DNA of 64,000 nucleotides from the NCBI GenBank assembly GCA_963835525.1, contig CAWIFM010000003.1, positions 124,001-188,000 on the forward strand. Reading direction: 5' to 3'. The stretch comes from DASSUW01 sp963835525 (GTDB lineage Bacteria > Actinomycetota > Thermoleophilia > Solirubrobacterales > Solirubrobacteraceae). Numbering within the stretch: the first letter of the stretch is position 1; every line of letters starts with the position of its first letter. The notes beneath the pieces are model-generated. The model worked only from the letters and a program-made list of their open reading frames with translations, was not told the DNA's origin and ran no database searches. Position numbers and translations under genes: made by a program. Below are positions 42,896 through 55,178 of this stretch, in pieces.

Positions 42896-43540
42896 ATGCT
42901 CCGCCTCCTCGCTTACACCTGCCTGTGCTTCGCCCTGCTCGCCGCGCCCGCCGCGGCGGCCACGGTCGAGGACCTCAAGCCGTGCTACGTGTCGGCCGGC
43001 GAGGGCGAGCCAGAGCGGGAGACGATCACGATCCGCGGCACCGACTTCACGCAGGTCTCGACGGTTGACGTGCTCTTCGACGGCGTGCTCATGGGCAGCG
43101 CCCAGACGGGCTCGGTCGGGGAGTTCGAGATCCGGTTCCCGGCCCCGTTCCAGGCCAAGGGCGAGCGCGCAGCTCGTCGTGACGATCCGCGACGCCGCCA
43201 CGCAGGTCGACAAGGTCACGCGCGTGACCAACCTCGCGATGAGGGTCAGCCCCCGCCAGGCCTCACCGAGCGAGCGCGTCCGCTTCCGCGGCCGCGGCTT
43301 CACGCAGGCCGCGCCCGTGTTCGCCCACTACGTCTTCGGCGGCAAGGAGCAGAAGACGGTGCGCCTCGCCCGCCGGTCGACCGCCCCGTGCGGCACGTTC
43401 AGCGTCAAGCGCCGCCTGATCCCGGTCGAGAACGCGCGCAACGGCCGCTGGATCATGCAGGTCGACCAGAAGCGCGAGTACTCGCCGGAGCCGGACCCGG
43501 TCTGGGTCCGGCGTCCGATCGTCGTCACTCCGGTCGTGCC

Positions 43541-43544
<4 letters not shown>
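42896..43544 (+). pseudogene. Secreted IPT/TIG-like protein, frameshifted as sequenced
   Basis: Frame one from ATG 42896 gives a signal peptide (MLRLLAYTCLCFALLAAPAA) and TVEDLKPCYVSAGEGEPE, then ITIRGTDFTQVSTVDVLFDG, an IPT/TIG-like sheet. After FQAKGER the sensible reading moves to another frame, QLVVTIRDAATQVDKVTRV, and continues with a second similar unit (RVRFRGRGFTQAAPVFAHYV) to the TAG at 43544. One extra G in GAGCGCGCAG at about 43168 explains the break. The repaired product is about 215 residues with two similar domains. It is convergent and overlapping with clpB. Confidence 0.65.
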
Positions 43545-46065
<2,521 letters not shown>

Positions 46066-46079
46066 GGGCGCGTTTCCTA

Positions 46080-46104
46080 GATCTCAGTCTTGTCGACTGA
46101 GATT
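46080..46104 (-). promoter_or_regulatory. Operator and -10 region of clpB (HspR-type candidate)
   Basis: Inverted repeat ATCTCAGTC-TTGTC-GACTGAGAT (46081-46103), perfect nine-base arms. On the minus strand a TAAAAT -10 box overlaps its outer edge. The same arrangement precedes dnaK. HspR binds HAIR elements (CTTGAGT-N7-ACTCAAG) in other actinobacteria; this has the same size and symmetry but a different arm sequence. Confidence 0.7.
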
Positions 46105-46115
46105 TTAGCGCCCTG

Positions 46116-46550
46116 TCAATCGTCGTCGTCGCCGCCGCGCCCGCGGCCCCGGCCGCGGCCGCTGCTGTCGTCGTCGCCGCCGGAGCCGGAGCTGTCCGAC
46201 CCCGAGCCGGAGTTGTCGTCGTCGATCGTCGTCGACGGTGGCCACCGGCGGGCGCGCGGTGGCCGTCGGGTTCGCCCTGGCCGACGGAGTGGGCGTCGCG
46301 GTGCGGGACGGTCCGTGCACGCGGTCGCGCCGGCGCTTGCGCTCGCGCGGCGCTCGGCGGCCGGCGTCGCGGTCGCGCGCGGGGTCGCCGTCGCGGTCTC
46401 CTCCGGGGCGAGGTCGTCGCCCGCGCTCAGCGGCTCCGAGGACAGGCCGACCGACTGCGTCGAGAGCGTCGAGGCCGCCAGGGTCACGCCGGCCACCAGC
46501 ATCACGCCGCTGGCGGCGAGCAGGAGCCAGAGCACGGTGGCGCGGCGCAT
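46116..46550 (-). CDS. Exported Asp-rich protein (C-terminal GRGRGRGG-Asp tail), paralog 1
   Basis: About 144 residues. The N-terminal signal or anchor MRRATVLWLLLAASGVMLVA is followed by ATATPRATATP, then a stretch where the GC-rich-codon frame differs (SRTATPTPSARANPTATARP in another frame). This suggests two compensating indels near 46365 and 46225. The tail is DDDNSGSGSDSSGSGGDDD then GRGRGRGRGGDDDD. A protein across the two-component genes (48733) ends the same way and has a similar promoter. The low-complexity acidic tail could bind cations. Function unknown. Confidence 0.6.
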   Translation of the reverse strand: MRRATVLWLLLAASGVMLVAGVTLAASTLSTQSVGLSSEPLSAGDDLAPEETATATPRATATPAAERRASASAGATACTDRPAPRRPLRRPGRTRRPPRARRWPPSTTIDDDNSGSGSDSSGSGGDDDSSGRGRGRGRGGDDDD

Positions 46551-46570
46551 GCAGACACCGTAGCCAGCGG

Positions 46571-46590
46571 TCGGTTAAGGCCCGGGAAAG
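46571..46590 (-). promoter_or_regulatory. Promoter element shared with the paralog at 48733
   Basis: On the minus strand CTTTCCCGGGCCTTAACCGA, beginning inside the end of the kinase gene and 20 bases before the start at 46550. It matches 48671-48690 at 16 of 20 positions, and similarity resumes just before both start codons (ACGGTG...GCATG). Position and orientation suggest a site for the adjacent response regulator. Confidence 0.5.
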
Positions 46591-47928
46591 GGCGGGACGG
46601 TCAGCGTGGCGCGGGCGCCGCCGCCATCGCGGTTGGCCAGCATCACGTCGCCGCCCCAGCGGCGCGCCAGCTCGCGCGCGATCGGCAGCCCGAGGCCGGT
46701 CCCGTTCGGGCCGGCGCGGCCGGCGGCGCCCCGGTGGAAGCGCTCGAAGACGGCGTCCAGCTCCTCGTCGGTGAGCCCCGGCCCGCGATCGAGCACCTCG
46801 ACGGCGCCCGGTCGCGCGCGGACCTCGACCTCGCCGTTGCCGTAGTGGATCGCGTTCTCCACGAGCGCGTCGATGGCGCGGTCGAGGTCGGCGGGCGGGG
46901 CGAAGCCGTCGGCGGGATCGCCGGACGAGCGCACGCGACCGCCGTCGGCGCCGTCCCAGCGTGCCTCGGCACGGCGCGCCGCGTCCTCGAGGTCTACGCG
47001 CGCGGGCGGCGCGTCGACCTCGCCGGCCTGGGAGAGCACGAGCAGCTCGGAGACCATCGCCGACAGCCGGTCGAGCTCGCGCAGGCCGGCGTCGATCTCC
47101 TCGTGGGCGTCCGCGTCGGCCGTCGAGGCGCGGGCCTCCTCGAGCCGCAGCCGCAGACCGCTGAGCGGGGTGCGGAGCTGATGCGAGGCGTCGGCGACGA
47201 ACTCGCGCTGGCTGGAGACCAGCCGCTCGAGCCGCGACGTCATGTCGTTGAACGTGCGCGCGAGCCGCTGCTGCTCGGCGCTGCCCTCGATCTCGGCGCG
47301 AGCCGACAGGTCGCCCTCGGCCACGCGCCGCGCCGCCTGGTCGAGCCTGCGCACGGGCCCGGCGACCTGGCCGGCGATCAGCGCGCCCGCGCCGAGGCCG
47401 AGCACCAGCACCAGCAGCCCGATCGCGATCAGCCCGAGCGTGGCCCGCCGGGTGGCGCGATCGACGGCGTCGACGCTCTGCGTCACCCGCACGGCCCCGA
47501 TCGTCGCGCCGGTGCCGGTCTCGCGGATCGGCACCGCGGTGGCGACGATCGTCTCGTCGAGCGTGTCGCTGCGACGCTCCTCCTGGAACGAGTCGCCGCC
47601 GAGCGCCCTCTCGATCTCCGGGCGCGAGCCGTAGTCGGCGCCGAGGCGATCCTCGCCGGCCGAGTCGGCCACCAGACGGCCGCCGGGGCCCACGACGATC
47701 ACGCGGCCGCGCACCTCCTCGGCGGCGTGGTCGGCCACCTCCTCGAGGCTCTCGCGGTCGCGCACGTCGATCGTGGCCGCGATGATCTCGGCCTGGCTGC
47801 AGCGCCTGCGACTCGACCTCGGCGTCGACCCGGTCGCGGATGCTGATGATGAGCGGGACCTCGAGGGCGACGACCGCGAGCACCAGCACGTAGGCGAGCG
47901 CCAGCAGAAGACGGAGGCGGAGGCTTAC
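46575..47928 (-). pseudogene. Sensor histidine kinase, frameshifted as sequenced
   Basis: Frame one encodes SLRLRLLLALAYVLVLAVVA (first membrane span) to AEVESQALQ. The rest, AEIIAATIDVRDRESLEEVA onward, is one frame over because of an extra C near 47800 (CAGCCAGG for CAGCAGG). It continues with a periplasmic region, TM2 (LGLIAIGLLVLVLGLGAGAL), HAMP (AGPVRRLDQAARRVAEGD), HisKA FVADASHQLRTPLSGLRLRL, and ATPase boxes NAIHYGN, DRGPGLTDEEL and GTGLGLPIARELARRWGG. The natural start would be GTG at the regulator's stop, but the codon reads GTA (47928), so the exact start is unresolved. Partner of the OmpR-type regulator. Confidence 0.85.
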
Positions 47929-48638
47929 TGGAGCTCCTCGGGCGCGGTGAACCGGAAGCCGACGCCGCGCACGGTGTGCAAGAAGCGCGGAGCGGCGGGG
48001 TCGTCGCGGAGCTTCTGGCGCAGCCAGCGGACGTGGACGTCGAGCGTCTTGGTGGAGCCGAACCAGTTCTCGTCCCACACGCGGTCCATCAGCTGCTCGC
48101 GCGTGACGACGCGGCCCGCGTTGCGGATCAGCTCGGCCAGCAGGTCGAACTCCTTGCGGCTGAGCTGGAGCTCCTCGTGGCCCAGACGCGCGCGCCGGGC
48201 GCCGATGTCGACCTCCAGCTCGCCGACCGTTATCGGGCCCGGCGGCGGCTCGTCGTCGGCGGGCTGGGCGGCGCTGCGGCGCAGGATGGCCCGGATGCGG
48301 GCGATCACCTCGGCGCCGCTGAACGGCTTGACGACGTAGTCGTCGGCGCCGAGCTCGAGTCCGACGATGCGGTCGGCCTCGGTGCCGCGCGCCGTCAGCA
48401 TGAGGATCGGGACCGAGCTCGTGCGGCGGATGGCGCGGCAGACGTCGCGACCGTCGCCGTCGGGGAGCGTGAGGTCCAGCAGGACGATCGCGAAGTCGCC
48501 CTCGGCGAGCTCGATCGCGCGGGTGGCGGTGCGGGCGACGACGGGCTCGAAGCCCTCGCGGGCGAGCGCCTTGGAGAACGGCTCGTAGATGCTCGGCTCG
48601 TCCTCGACGAAGAGGACACGGGGTCTTGGCGGCTGCAC
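47925..48638 (-). CDS. OmpR-family response regulator
   Basis: 237 residues. Receiver: VLFVEDEPSIYEPFSKAL, phospho-Asp in IVLLDLTLPDGDG, Thr in LMLTARG and Lys in DDYVVKPFSG. The C-terminal winged helix has LSRKEFDLLAELIRNAGRVV, LDVHVRWLRQKL and HTVRGVGFRF. GTG start at 48638. It is co-transcribed with the histidine kinase downstream (TAA at the junction). The 94-base divergent region ahead of it carries a nested palindrome and the shared element at 48671. Confidence 0.93.
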   Translation of the reverse strand: MQPPRPRVLFVEDEPSIYEPFSKALAREGFEPVVARTATRAIELAEGDFAIVLLDLTLPDGDGRDVCRAIRRTSSVPILMLTARGTEADRIVGLELGADDYVVKPFSGAEVIARIRAILRRSAAQPADDEPPPGPITVGELEVDIGARRARLGHEELQLSRKEFDLLAELIRNAGRVVTREQLMDRVWDENWFGSTKTLDVHVRWLRQKLRDDPAAPRFLHTVRGVGFRFTAPEELQ

Positions 48639-48670
48639 GGCACCAGCGAATGTAGCCGTGCCGGCGCGGG

Positions 48671-48708
48671 CTTTCCCAAGGCTTAACCGGCAGTTGCCGG
48701 GGCCTTGG
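48671..48708. promoter_or_regulatory. Regulatory region between the response regulator and the Asp-rich operon
   Basis: CTTTCCCAAGGCTTAACCGG (48671-48690) resembles the element at 46571-46590. It overlaps a nested hairpin: CCAAGGC (48676-48682) pairs with GCCTTGG (48702-48708) around CCGGCA-GT-TGCCGG (48687-48700). The region serves two divergent genes, so it may be the main operator of the two-component system. Confidence 0.5.
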
Positions 48709-48732
48709 CCGGTCGCTGACGACGGTGGAGGC

Positions 48733-49234
48733 ATGACCTTCAGCCGTTCGAGCATCGCCGCCGCCCTCACCATCCTCGCGCTCGGCCTGCTGGCCGCCGT
48801 CGCGCTCGCCGCCGGCGGCTCCGAGCCGGCCGCCACCACCGCCCCCGCTCCGGCCGCCGAGACAGACCCGCCGGTCGAGGTCCGGACCAAGGTGATCCGG
48901 CGCACGATCCACCGCCGGCCGAAGGCCGCCGCCTCTGCGCCCGCGCGCCGCCGCGCCGGCGCGCTCTTCGACCAGTGACGACGGCACGGCCGACCAGGGC
49001 CCCGGCGACGCGCCGGGCACGGCGCCGTCGGGCGGCTCCGCCAGCAGCGGCCACGACGACGACGACCGCGGTGACGACGACCACGGCGACGACGACTGGG
49101 ACGACGACGACCACAGCGGCCACGGAGGCGACGACGACTCCGACGACGACTCGGGCCACGGCGGCGATGACGACGACGACAGCGGGCACGGACGTGGCCG
49201 CGGTCGCGGCCGGGGCGGCGACGACGATGACTGA
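48733..49234 (+). pseudogene. Exported Asp-rich protein, paralog 2, frameshifted as sequenced
   Basis: Starting ATG 48733: signal or anchor MTFSRSSIAAALTILALGLL, then VRTKVIRRTIHRRPKAAA and ALFD. As written it stops at TGA 48978, but removing one C near 48971 opens a frame of almost all GC-ending codons: DSDDGTADQGPGDAPG, then His/Gly/Asp repeats (HDDDDRGDDDHGDDDWDDD) and the tail GRGRGRGGDDDD, ending at 49234. That tail matches paralog 1. The competing Thr-rich reading is rejected on codon use. The product, about 167 residues, would be a strongly acidic extracytoplasmic tail, possibly metal- or cation-binding. Confidence 0.65.
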
Positions 49235-49643
49235 CGAGCCGCTCACGGCGGAGCAGCCGGCCGAGCCGGCCCGCGACGCGCCGGCGGGCAGCGGCCGGCC
49301 CCCGCGGCGGCCCGCCAAGCCGCGTGCCGGCTGGGTGTTCGGCAGCGCGCTGGGCGTGTTCTTCGCCGCGCTCGCGCTGCTGGCCTTCCAGGTCCGCGCG
49401 GGCCAGGACCCGGCGCTCGGACCGGCTCAGCCCGTGGCCCAGGTCCAGAAGCCCAAGCCACGGCGGATCCTGATCCGCAAGGTCATCAAGCGCGTGGTCA
49501 TCCACCACCCGCCGGCGGGCTCCGGCGCCGCGCCCGCCCCGGCTCAGACGTCCGCGCCGCAATCCACGACGTCCGCGCCCGCCCCGGCACCGGCGCCCGC
49601 ACCGGCGCCGGCACCCGCTCCTCTGACCACGCAGTCCTCATGA
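49227..49643 (+). CDS. Single-span membrane protein with Pro/Ala-rich tail
   Basis: 138 residues. An acidic and Pro-rich N-terminus leads to one membrane span (about 40-60, WVFGSALGVFFAALALLAFQV). A basic stretch follows, PKPRRILIRKVIKRVVIHHP, resembling the KVIRRTIHRRP block of the preceding protein, and then a Pro-Ala repeat tail (APAPAPAPAP). ATG 49227 overlaps the preceding stop region, and its TGA overlaps the apbE start (ATGA). The arrangement suggests an inner-membrane component of the same redox or metal system; no known family. Confidence 0.65.
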   Translation: MTDEPLTAEQPAEPARDAPAGSGRPPRRPAKPRAGWVFGSALGVFFAALALLAFQVRAGQDPALGPAQPVAQVQKPKPRRILIRKVIKRVVIHHPPAGSGAAPAPAQTSAPQSTTSAPAPAPAPAPAPAPAPLTTQSS

Positions 49644-50593
49644 CGCTGGCCGAGCTCGCCTTCCCCGCCATGGGCACCTCCGTCCGGCTGCTGGGCAGCC
49701 CCGGCGCCCCGCTCCACCAGGCCCGCTGCCTGGTCGAGGACCTCGAGGCGCGGCTCACGCGCTTCGACCCGCACAGCGAGCTGAGCGCGCTCAACGCCGA
49801 CCCGCGCGAGATCGTGCCCGCGTCGCGCACGCTGCGCGACGCCATCCGCGCGGCGGTCTCCGGCGCCGCCGCGACCGGCGGGCTGGCCGACCCGACGCTG
49901 CTCGGCGCCGTGGTGCGCGCCGGCTACGACCGCTCGCTCGTCGGCCACCCGCGCGCCGACCTCCAGGCCGCGCTCGCGGTCGCGCCCGAGCCGCGACCGG
50001 CGAGGCCCTCGCCCGCGGCCGACTGGCGACGCGTGCACGTCGACGACGCCGCCGGGACCGTCGTGCGGCCGCCCGGCGTCCACCTCGACCTCGGCGGCAG
50101 CGCCAAGGGCATGGCCGCCGACCTCGCAGTCGAGCTGCTGGCCCCGCACGGCCCGTGCGCCGCCGACCTCGGCGGCGACCTGCGCGTGAGCGGCGCGCAC
50201 GAGGTGCTGGTCCCCAACCCGGTCACCGGCATGCTCGCCGAGGTGCTCGAGCTCGACGACGACGCCGTCGCCACCTCGGGCATCGACAAGCGCATCTGGT
50301 GGGACGCCGGCCGCCGCCCCGCGCACCACCTGCTCGATCCGTGCACCGGCCGCCCGGCCTGGACCGGCGTCCTGAGCGCCACCGCCAAGGCGCCCACGGC
50401 CACGCTCGCCGAGGCGCTGGCCAAGGCGGCGATCCTCGCCGGCCCGCAGGCCGGCCGGGCGATCCTGTCGAAGCACGGCGGCCTCTTGATCACCGACCAC
50501 GGCGTCGTATTGACCGCATATGAAGGGTCTGACCCCTTGAGTGAGGTCGACTCAAGGGGTCTGACCCCTTCAGTGGGCGAGGCTCAGGTATGA
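49640..50593 (+). CDS. apbE: FAD:protein FMN transferase (ApbE)
   Basis: 317 residues. ApbE motifs: PAMGTSVRL at the N-terminus, FDPHSELSALNAD, LDLGGSAKGMAADLAVELL (FAD binding), DLGGDLRVSG and HHLLDPCTGRPA. It attaches FMN to Ser/Thr of a target flavoprotein, outside the membrane in most bacteria. The C-terminus after about residue 293 is encoded by a repeat-like palindrome (50521-50572), and is not family-like. No target with an S/T-GAT flavinylation motif is in the window. ATG overlaps the previous stop (ATGA), and its stop overlaps the next ATG. Confidence 0.9.
   Translation: MTLAELAFPAMGTSVRLLGSPGAPLHQARCLVEDLEARLTRFDPHSELSALNADPREIVPASRTLRDAIRAAVSGAAATGGLADPTLLGAVVRAGYDRSLVGHPRADLQAALAVAPEPRPARPSPAADWRRVHVDDAAGTVVRPPGVHLDLGGSAKGMAADLAVELLAPHGPCAADLGGDLRVSGAHEVLVPNPVTGMLAEVLELDDDAVATSGIDKRIWWDAGRRPAHHLLDPCTGRPAWTGVLSATAKAPTATLAEALAKAAILAGPQAGRAILSKHGGLLITDHGVVLTAYEGSDPLSEVDSRGLTPSVGEAQV
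50521..50572. repeat. Palindromic repeat in the 3' end of apbE
   Basis: Two arms of 22 and 23 bases (50521-50542 and 50550-50572) are inverted copies, differing by a one-base gap and the central base. Each arm itself contains the palindrome GGTCTGACCCC. The sequence AAGGGGTCTGACCCCTT resembles REP-like elements seen in many copies in other genomes. Here it lies inside the coding frame and supplies the last residues of ApbE. Confidence 0.6.
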
Positions 50594-51153
50594 GGGATCC
50601 GATGGACTACGGCTGGTGGCTGGCGAGCCGGGCGTCCGGGATCGTCGCGCTGGTCCTGATCGCGCTGTCGGTGGCGATTGGGCTCGCGATGGCGGCCAAG
50701 GCGCTCCGCAGGCCGGGCCTGCCGCGGATCCTGATCGCGGTCCACGAGCACGCGGCGCTCGCGGCGCTCGTGGCCATCGCCGTCCACGGCCTCACGCTGC
50801 TGGGCGACAGCTGGCTGAACCCGGGGCCGGTGGGCATCGCCGTCCCGTTCGTGATGGACCACGAGCCGGTGTTCACCGGGCTCGGGATCATCGGCGGCTA
50901 CCTGGCCGCCATCCTCGGGCTGACCTTCTACATCCGGCGGCGGGTCGGGACGCGGCGCTGGCGCAACCTGCACCGCCTGACGCCGCTCGTCTACGTGCTC
51001 GGCGTCACCCACGCGCTGGGCTCGGGCAGCGACGCCGGCACGCCGTGGATGACCGCTCTGCTGATCGCCACCGGGACGCCGATCCTGTACCTCGGCATCC
51101 TGCGCGCGCTGCCGCCGGTCAACCCCCGCGCCGCACGTGCCGGATCGGGATGA
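50590..51153 (+). CDS. Ferric reductase-like heme membrane protein
   Basis: 187 residues with about five membrane spans (first ASGIVALVLIALSVAIGLAM). Paired His residues lie in VHEHAALAALVAIAVHGL and HRLTPLVYVLGVTHAL, the pattern of ferric-reductase-like or MsrQ-type b-heme domains. It has no FAD or NADPH domain, so it would pass electrons between a partner and an extracytoplasmic acceptor, perhaps with a flavinylated protein made by ApbE (inference). ATG overlaps the apbE stop (ATGA). The 3' end overlaps hspR by 35 bases. Confidence 0.75.
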   Translation: MRDPMDYGWWLASRASGIVALVLIALSVAIGLAMAAKALRRPGLPRILIAVHEHAALAALVAIAVHGLTLLGDSWLNPGPVGIAVPFVMDHEPVFTGLGIIGGYLAAILGLTFYIRRRVGTRRWRNLHRLTPLVYVLGVTHALGSGSDAGTPWMTALLIATGTPILYLGILRALPPVNPRAARAGSG

Positions 51154-51559
51154 GTGCAGTGCCCGGCGCCTCGTAGCGCACGATCTCGGCCTTGACGGAC
51201 CGGCGGATCTCCTCGAGCCGCTCGATCTCCTCCTGCAGCGTCGCCGCGCGGTCCTCCAGCGCGTCGACCTTGCGCTGGAGCCGATTCAGCTTGTCCTCGA
51301 GCTCGAAGACGCGCTCGACGCCGGCCAGGTTCATCCCCAGCTCGGTCGTCATCTCCTGGATCCGGCGCAGCCGCTCGACGTCGTCGTGCGAGTACAGGCG
51401 CGTGCCCTTGGGCGAGCGCTTGGGCTCGATCAGCCCGCGCGCCTCGTACATGCGCAGCGTCTGCGGGTGCATGTCGGCCAGCTCGGCGGCGACCGAGATC
51501 ATGAACACGCCGCGGTCGGTCGCGACCTTCGCGGTCACCCGGGTGCGCCGCGAGGCCAT
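51119..51559 (-). CDS. hspR: Heat-shock repressor HspR (MerR family)
   Basis: 146 residues. The MerR-type winged helix is FMISVAAELADMHPQTLRMY followed by EARGLIEPKRSPKGTRLYS and DDVERLRRIQEM. A heptad coiled-coil follows (LEDKLNRLQRKVDALEDRAA). HspR represses dnaK and clpB operons with DnaK as corepressor. It sits, as expected, at the end of dnaK-grpE-dnaJ-hspR. ATG overlaps the dnaJ stop (TGATG). Its likely targets are the palindromes at 46080 and 55151. Confidence 0.93.
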   Translation of the reverse strand: MASRRTRVTAKVATDRGVFMISVAAELADMHPQTLRMYEARGLIEPKRSPKGTRLYSHDDVERLRRIQEMTTELGMNLAGVERVFELEDKLNRLQRKVDALEDRAATLQEEIERLEEIRRSVKAEIVRYEAPGTALIPIRHVRRGG

Positions 51560-52674
51560 CAGGACCGGCCTCCGGCGGCCTGGCGCAGGAGGTCCTCGCG
51601 CGGGTTGCTGCCGTTCATGGTCTGCGACAGGGCCTCGACGGCCTCGCGCTGCTCCTCGGTGAGGTCGCGCGGGACGTCGATCACGAAGCGGTAGTGGATG
51701 TCGCCGCGGCTCTTGCCGCCGGACACCGAGGGCGGACCCTCGCCGCGCAGCCGCTGGACCGTGCCGTGCTTGGTCCCGCCCGGGACGCGCAGCTTCTTCG
51801 TGCCGTGCAGGGTCGGCACCTCGACGTCGGCGCCGCTCATCGCCTCGGCGACCGTGATCGGCACCTCGACCTCGAAGTGGTCGCCCTTGCGGCGGAAGAC
51901 CGGCGACTCGCTGACGTTGCAGACCACGTACAGGTCGCCCGCCGGGCCGCCGCGCACGCCCGCCTCGCCCTTGCCGGGCAGGCGGATCTTCGAGCCGTCC
52001 TTGACGCCGGCCGGGATGTTGACGCGGTACTTCTTGAGCTCGCGCAGCCGGCCCGCTCCCGAGCACGTCGGGCACGGATCCTCGATCACGGTGCCGGAGC
52101 CGCCGCAGCGCGAGCACGGCCGCGTGATCGAGAACACGCCCTGGCCCTGGGACTCCACGCCGCGGCCCTGACAGACCGGGCAGACGATCGGCGACGTGCC
52201 GGGCCGCGCGCCGGTGCCGCGGCAGGTGTTGCAGGCGACGTGCGTGGAGACGGAGACCGGCACCTGCGCGCCCTCGACTGCCTGCTCGAAGGACAGCGAG
52301 ATCGTCGTCTCGAGGTCGCGGCCGCGCTCGGCGGCCGGCCGCGTGCGCGCCCCGCCGCGCCCCGCGGTGGTGTTGAAGATGTTCGACAGGATGTCGGAGA
52401 ACGAGCCGAAGTCGGCGCTCCCGCCGGCCCCGCCCTGACCGCCGCCGAACGGCGCGCCGAACATCGCGCCCCGGTCGTACTTCTTGCGCTTCTCCGGATC
52501 GCCGAGGACGTCGTAGGCCTCGGAGATCTTCTTGAAGCGCTCCTCCGCCCCGGCCTCCTTGTTGGTGTCCGGGTGGTACTGGCGCGCGAGCTTGCGGTAC
52601 GCCTTCTTGATCTCCTCCTGGGAGGCCTTCTTGTCGACCCCGAGGGTCTTGTAGTAGTCGTCGGGGCGCGCCAC
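51559..52674 (-). CDS. dnaJ: Chaperone protein DnaJ
   Basis: 371 residues. The J-domain (8-72) has DDYYKTLGVDKKASQEEIKK and the HPD of RQYHPDTNKE. A Gly/Phe-rich region follows, then four CxxCxGxG-type zinc motifs (CNTCRGTG, CPVCQGRG, CSRCGGSG, CPTCSGAG) and the C-terminal substrate domain. It delivers substrates to DnaK. GTG start at 52674, 10 bases after grpE. Confidence 0.96.
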   Translation of the reverse strand: MARPDDYYKTLGVDKKASQEEIKKAYRKLARQYHPDTNKEAGAEERFKKISEAYDVLGDPEKRKKYDRGAMFGAPFGGGQGGAGGSADFGSFSDILSNIFNTTAGRGGARTRPAAERGRDLETTISLSFEQAVEGAQVPVSVSTHVACNTCRGTGARPGTSPIVCPVCQGRGVESQGQGVFSITRPCSRCGGSGTVIEDPCPTCSGAGRLRELKKYRVNIPAGVKDGSKIRLPGKGEAGVRGGPAGDLYVVCNVSESPVFRRKGDHFEVEVPITVAEAMSGADVEVPTLHGTKKLRVPGGTKHGTVQRLRGEGPPSVSGGKSRGDIHYRFVIDVPRDLTEEQREAVEALSQTMNGSNPREDLLRQAAGGRS

Positions 52675-52684
52675 GGTCGCCTCG

Positions 52685-53223
52685 CTACTCCGCGACGACC
52701 ACGCGCGCGGGGCGCAGGATCGCTCCGTTCAGCCGGTAGCCGCGCTGGTAGACCTCGATCACGGTGCCGGACTCCTGGTCCTCGGACGCGTGCGCTGCCA
52801 TCGCCTCGTGCTCGTTGGGGTCGAACGGCTCGCCCTCGGGCGAGAACGACTCGATGCCCGCGCGCGTGAGCGCGGCGACGATCTCGTCGCGTACGAGCGC
52901 GAAGCCCTTGAGGACGTCCTCGTGGCCCTCGACAGCCTTGAGCGCATGCTCGAGGTGGTCGAGCGCGGGCAGCAGCTCCTTGGCGACCGAAGCGACGCCG
53001 CGATCCTTCGCGGCCGCGTTCTCGCGCGTCATCCGCTTGCGGTAGTTCTCGAAGTCGGCCTGCGTGCGCTGCGCCAGGGCGAGGTACTTGTCGCGCTCGT
53101 CCTCGACCTCCGCGACCGCCCGCTGCGAGGCGGGCGGCACGTCGGCGTCTGCGAACGAGGTCTCGCCCGATCCCGACGCCTCGGGATCGGGCGGCGCCGC
53201 GGCGGTGAACTCGTCCGTCTCCA

Positions 53224-53224
<1 letters not shown>
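52685..53224 (-). CDS. grpE: Nucleotide exchange factor GrpE
   Basis: 179 residues. An acidic disordered N-terminus (about 1-38) leads to the coiled-coil DERDKYLALAQRTQADFENY and RKRMTRENAA, then the beta domain with GIESFSPEGEPFDPNEHEAM and VIEVYQRGYRLNGAILRPA. ATG 53224 overlaps the dnaK stop (TGATG). A GTG at 53227 immediately before is also possible. Confidence 0.95.
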
Positions 53225-55131
<1,907 letters not shown>

Positions 55132-55150
55132 GTGGTGTGCTCCTCTACAA

Positions 55151-55178
55151 GATCTCAGTCTGCTTGACGCAGATTGTA
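55151..55178 (-). promoter_or_regulatory. Promoter and operator of dnaK (HspR-type candidate)
   Basis: Inverted repeat ATCTCAGTC (55152-55160) and GACGCAGAT (55166-55174), one of nine positions mismatched, lying 21 bases before dnaK. On the minus strand a TACAAT -10 box (55178-55173) sits at its edge, with TTCTGA 17 bases upstream as a weak -35. The first arm overlaps the end of nth. It aligns with the clpB operator over about 24 bases. Confidence 0.72.

Noticed and set aside
48975..49226. Thr-rich reading (long runs of Thr and Ala) as the N-terminus of the next gene
   Set aside because: The same bases read as Asp/Gly/His in another frame with almost all GC-ending codons and a tail matching the paralog, so the Thr reading is an off-frame artefact.
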